From: JAXLQL01 sp046331625
Lineage (GTDB): Bacteria > Acidobacteriota > Terriglobia > Bryobacterales > Bryobacteraceae
Assembly (NCBI GenBank): GCA_046331625.1
Contig: JAXLQL010000007.1
Span: forward strand, 124,001 to 188,000
Length of the DNA stretch: 64,000 nt
Reading direction: 5' to 3'
Numbering within the stretch: the first letter of the stretch is position 1; every line of letters starts with the position of its first letter. Below are positions 62,086 through 64,000 of this stretch, in pieces. A program made the position numbers and the translations under genes. The notes beneath the pieces were generated by a model. It saw only the letters and a list, made by a program, of their open reading frames with translations, was not told the DNA's origin and did not search any database.

Positions 62086-62226
62086 ATGTGGGGCAGACTT
62101 CAGTCTGCGCGGGACTTCAGTCCCGCTACCGATCTCGGCTCAACGCTACGGGCAGGTGCACGAAACTGGCACGTCCGCTCGAGTGGCGGGACTGAAGTCC
62201 CGCGCAGGCTGAAGCCTGCCCCACAA
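62086..62226. repeat. Inverted pair of interspersed palindromic repeats before recG
   Basis: A copy in minus orientation (62086-62128; GTGGGGCAGACTTCAG, CGGGACTTCAGTCCCG) and one in plus orientation (62185-62226; GCGGGACTGAAGTCCCGC, CAGGCTGAAGCCTGCCCCAC) face each other across 56 bases. They can form one long stem as well as two local hairpins. They fill the gap before recG. Confidence 0.85.
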
Positions 62227-62253
62227 TCGGCAGCGGAGCCTCGAGGCTAATCA

Positions 62254-64000
62254 GTGGACATCCAAACCCCACTGATGTACGTCAAAGGCGTCGGACCCGC
62301 CCGCGCCGAGATGCTCGAGACCAAGGGTCTCCGCACGGTGGAAGATCTCCTCGCGTACGCTCCCTTCCGCTACGAAGACCGCACCAACATCAAACCCCTC
62401 CGCTCGCTGGCTCCCGGCGAGATGGCCACCGTGATGGCCACGGTCCACTCGATCCGCGCATCGCGATTCCAGGCCCGCGCGATGGGACTCACCGAAGTCT
62501 TCTTCAGCGACAACGCCGGCGGCAAGCTCACCGGCAAATGGTTTCACGGCGGATATCTTTCGAACATGCTCGCGCCGGGCATGAGCGTTTCTCTGTTCGG
62601 CAAGGTGGAGTTCGATAGCTACACACGCGGCCTCGTGATGATGCATCCCGAGATCGAGATCATCCCCGAAGACGACGAAGCCGAGACCGCGCTCCACACC
62701 GGCCGCATCGTTCCCATCTACGAAGCCGCGTCGAAGGTCACCACGCGCGTGTTCCGCACGCTGATCCATCGCGTCGTCGAGAGCCTGAAGCCGATCGATG
62801 ATCCGTTGCCTCCCGCCATCCGCGAGCGCCTCAAACTACCGTCATATTGGGAAAGCCTGCGCCAACTCCACTTCCCTTCCCCCGAAGAGGACCTGCGCAC
62901 TCTGAACGCGTTCCGCTCGCCCGCGCATTGGCGGCTGATCTTCGAAGAGTTCTTCTGGCTCGAATGCGGACTCGCGCTCAAGCGCGCCAAAGCTCGCGAG
63001 GCTCGCGGCATCCAGTTCGAGCTGAACGACCGCATTCGCGAAAAGATCAAGGCGATGCTGCCGTTCAAGCCGACCAATGCACAGAAGCGCGTGCTCAAAG
63101 AGATCGCCGATGACATGTCGTCGCCGCAACCGATGAACCGCCTGCTGCAAGGCGACGTCGGAAGCGGAAAGACGCTGGTCGCGGCAGAAGCTGCGATCAT
63201 CGCCATCGAGAATGGATACCAAGCCGCGTTGCTCGCGCCCACCGAAATTCTCGCGACGCAACACTACTTCAACCTGCGGCGCCTGTTCGAAAAGATCGGA
63301 TACCTTACGGTGCTGCTAGTCGGCTCGCAATCGGCTAGCGAGAAGAAGCAGGTCAAGAAGCTGATCTCGCAGGGCCTCGTGCCGATGGTTATCGGTACGC
63401 ACGCGTTGCTCGAAGAGGACGTCGAGTTCCACAAGCTCGGGCTCGCGATTGTCGACGAGCAGCACCGCTTCGGCGTCATGCAGAGGTTGCGCCTGCAAGA
63501 GAAGGGCGTCACGCCCGACATCCTGGTGATGACCGCCACGCCGATCCCGCGCACGCTCGCGCTCACCATCTACGGCGATCTCGATACGTCGGTGATCGAC
63601 GAACTCCCGCCGGGCCGCAAGCCGATCGAGACGCGCCACGTGACGGAAGATCAGGTGGAGACGGTGTGGTCATTCGTGCGCGGGCAAGTCAACGAAGGCC
63701 GGCAAGTGTACGTCGTCTATCCGGTGATCGAGGAATCGGAAACGCAAGCGATGAAGGCCGCAGAAGCGATGCATCAGCAACTCTCGCAGCGCATCTTTTC
63801 GGATCTGAAGGTGGCTCTGCTGCACGGCCGCATGAAGGCCGACGACAAAGAAGCCGCCATGCGTGCGTTCCAGGCAGGCGAGACGAACATCCTCGTTTCG
63901 ACAACGGTGATCGAGGTCGGCGTCGATGTTCCCAATGCGACGGTGATGGTGGTGGAACAAGCCGAGCGCTTCGGACTCGCGCAATTGCATCAGCTTCGCG
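62254..64000 (+). CDS. recG: ATP-dependent DNA helicase RecG (5' part)
   Basis: The frame runs from GTG 62254 (ATG 62275 is the alternative; TAA 62248 excludes anything longer) to the window's edge, about 582 codons of ~690-830. The wedge/OB domain has MYVKGVGPARAEMLETKGL and YEDRTNI. Helicase motifs are complete: LLQGDVGSGKT (Walker A), LAPTEILATQH, AIVDEQHRFGVMQR (DEQH), MTATPIPRTLALT, LLHGRMKADDKE and STTVIEVGVDVPNATVM..QAERFGLAQLHQLR. RecG reverses stalled forks and processes junctions. The missing part is only the C-terminal tail. Confidence 0.95.
   Translation, partial: MDIQTPLMYVKGVGPARAEMLETKGLRTVEDLLAYAPFRYEDRTNIKPLRSLAPGEMATVMATVHSIRASRFQARAMGLTEVFFSDNAGGKLTGKWFHGGYLSNMLAPGMSVSLFGKVEFDSYTRGLVMMHPEIEIIPEDDEAETALHTGRIVPIYEAASKVTTRVFRTLIHRVVESLKPIDDPLPPAIRERLKLPSYWESLRQLHFPSPEEDLRTLNAFRSPAHWRLIFEEFFWLECGLALKRAKAREARGIQFELNDRIREKIKAMLPFKPTNAQKRVLKEIADDMSSPQPMNRLLQGDVGSGKTLVAAEAAIIAIENGYQAALLAPTEILATQHYFNLRRLFEKIGYLTVLLVGSQSASEKKQVKKLISQGLVPMVIGTHALLEEDVEFHKLGLAIVDEQHRFGVMQRLRLQEKGVTPDILVMTATPIPRTLALTIYGDLDTSVIDELPPGRKPIETRHVTEDQVETVWSFVRGQVNEGRQVYVVYPVIEESETQAMKAAEAMHQQLSQRIFSDLKVALLHGRMKADDKEAAMRAFQAGETNILVSTTVIEVGVDVPNATVMVVEQAERFGLAQLHQLR

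Noticed and set aside
533..62226. CRISPR array
   Set aside because: The repeats are dispersed singly or in pairs over the window, have no regular spacers and no cas genes.
1..64000. tRNA or rRNA genes
   Set aside because: Reading through, no cloverleaf with GTTCGA-type T-arm in context or rRNA segment was recognised; a dedicated search (tRNAscan-SE, Infernal) could still find one.

Overview
The window is high-GC bacterial chromosome from an Acidobacteriota, most likely of the Solibacter/Bryobacteraceae type. Supporting evidence: a 1074-residue Oar-like TonB-dependent receptor with an N-terminal carboxypeptidase-regulatory domain (16455-19679), a protein resembling the Solibacter-enriched TIGR03437 family (19922-20884), a bacillithiol gene (bshC), a futalosine-type menaquinone gene (mqnD-like), and an interspersed palindromic repeat (core GCGGGACTGAAGTCCCGC) found in at least eight intergenic copies. 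No rRNA, tRNA, prophage, integrase or CRISPR array was recognised. The only mobile-element trace is the 3' end of a group II intron (10075-10561), with a reverse-transcriptase tail and a clear domain V.

Layout. 1-9965: a phosphoesterase tail, a DUF2278/lamin-tail protein, a sugar-type MFS transporter, a MauG-type di-haem peroxidase plus cupredoxin-like lipoprotein plus sialate O-acetylesterase run, an amidohydrolase, a sugar isomerase/epimerase and an outer-membrane-like protein. 9966-16450: intron remnant, ACS-type MFS transporter, secretin-N-like repeat protein, an esterase, a stand-alone Hpt protein and the mqnD-like gene. 16455-26567: TonB receptor, TIGR03437-like protein, a small membrane protein, a dimethylformamidase-like protein, a creatininase, and a leftward operon (AhpD-like, DUF1348, MOSC, UDG-like). 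A divergent GAF/AAA+/HTH sigma-54 activator (26744-28354) faces this operon. The gap between them holds a good -24/-12 promoter and inverted TTCATG operators, so the regulatory circuit can be read from the sequence.

28380-38511: paralogous secreted proteins, a SoxC/SoxD-like sulfite dehydrogenase and cytochrome pair, a D-glucarate operon (43-aa basic protein, gudD, kdgD), a Panacea-type toxin-antitoxin locus with a frameshifted toxin and an HEIGH metallopeptidase-like gene, an EamA exporter, signal peptidase I and ribosomal protein S20. 38573-49979: a large unknown protein, a DinB-like protein, thioredoxin reductase, a 1038-residue fusion of an alpha/beta-hydrolase and a CHAT caspase-like protease, a Uma2 nuclease, and a sugar-acid cluster (SDR, frameshifted zinc alcohol dehydrogenase, KduD-like SDR, mutarotase-like protein). 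50015-64000: an Aas-like acyltransferase/acyl-ACP synthetase overlapping an Atg22/UMF1-type transporter, a TadZ/CpaE-like ATPase, a second Uma2, a frameshifted two-repeat protein, bshC, an HpaI-type aldolase, a DUF5829-like protein and recG, which runs off the right edge.

The main themes are oxidation of sugar acids (glucarate, ketodeoxygluconate), periplasmic redox enzymes, thiol redox (TrxB, BshC, AhpD-like), and small accessory conflict modules. Three genes have their reading frame broken at short repeats. These are either true decay or consensus errors in the assembly, and this should be settled before functions are inferred.
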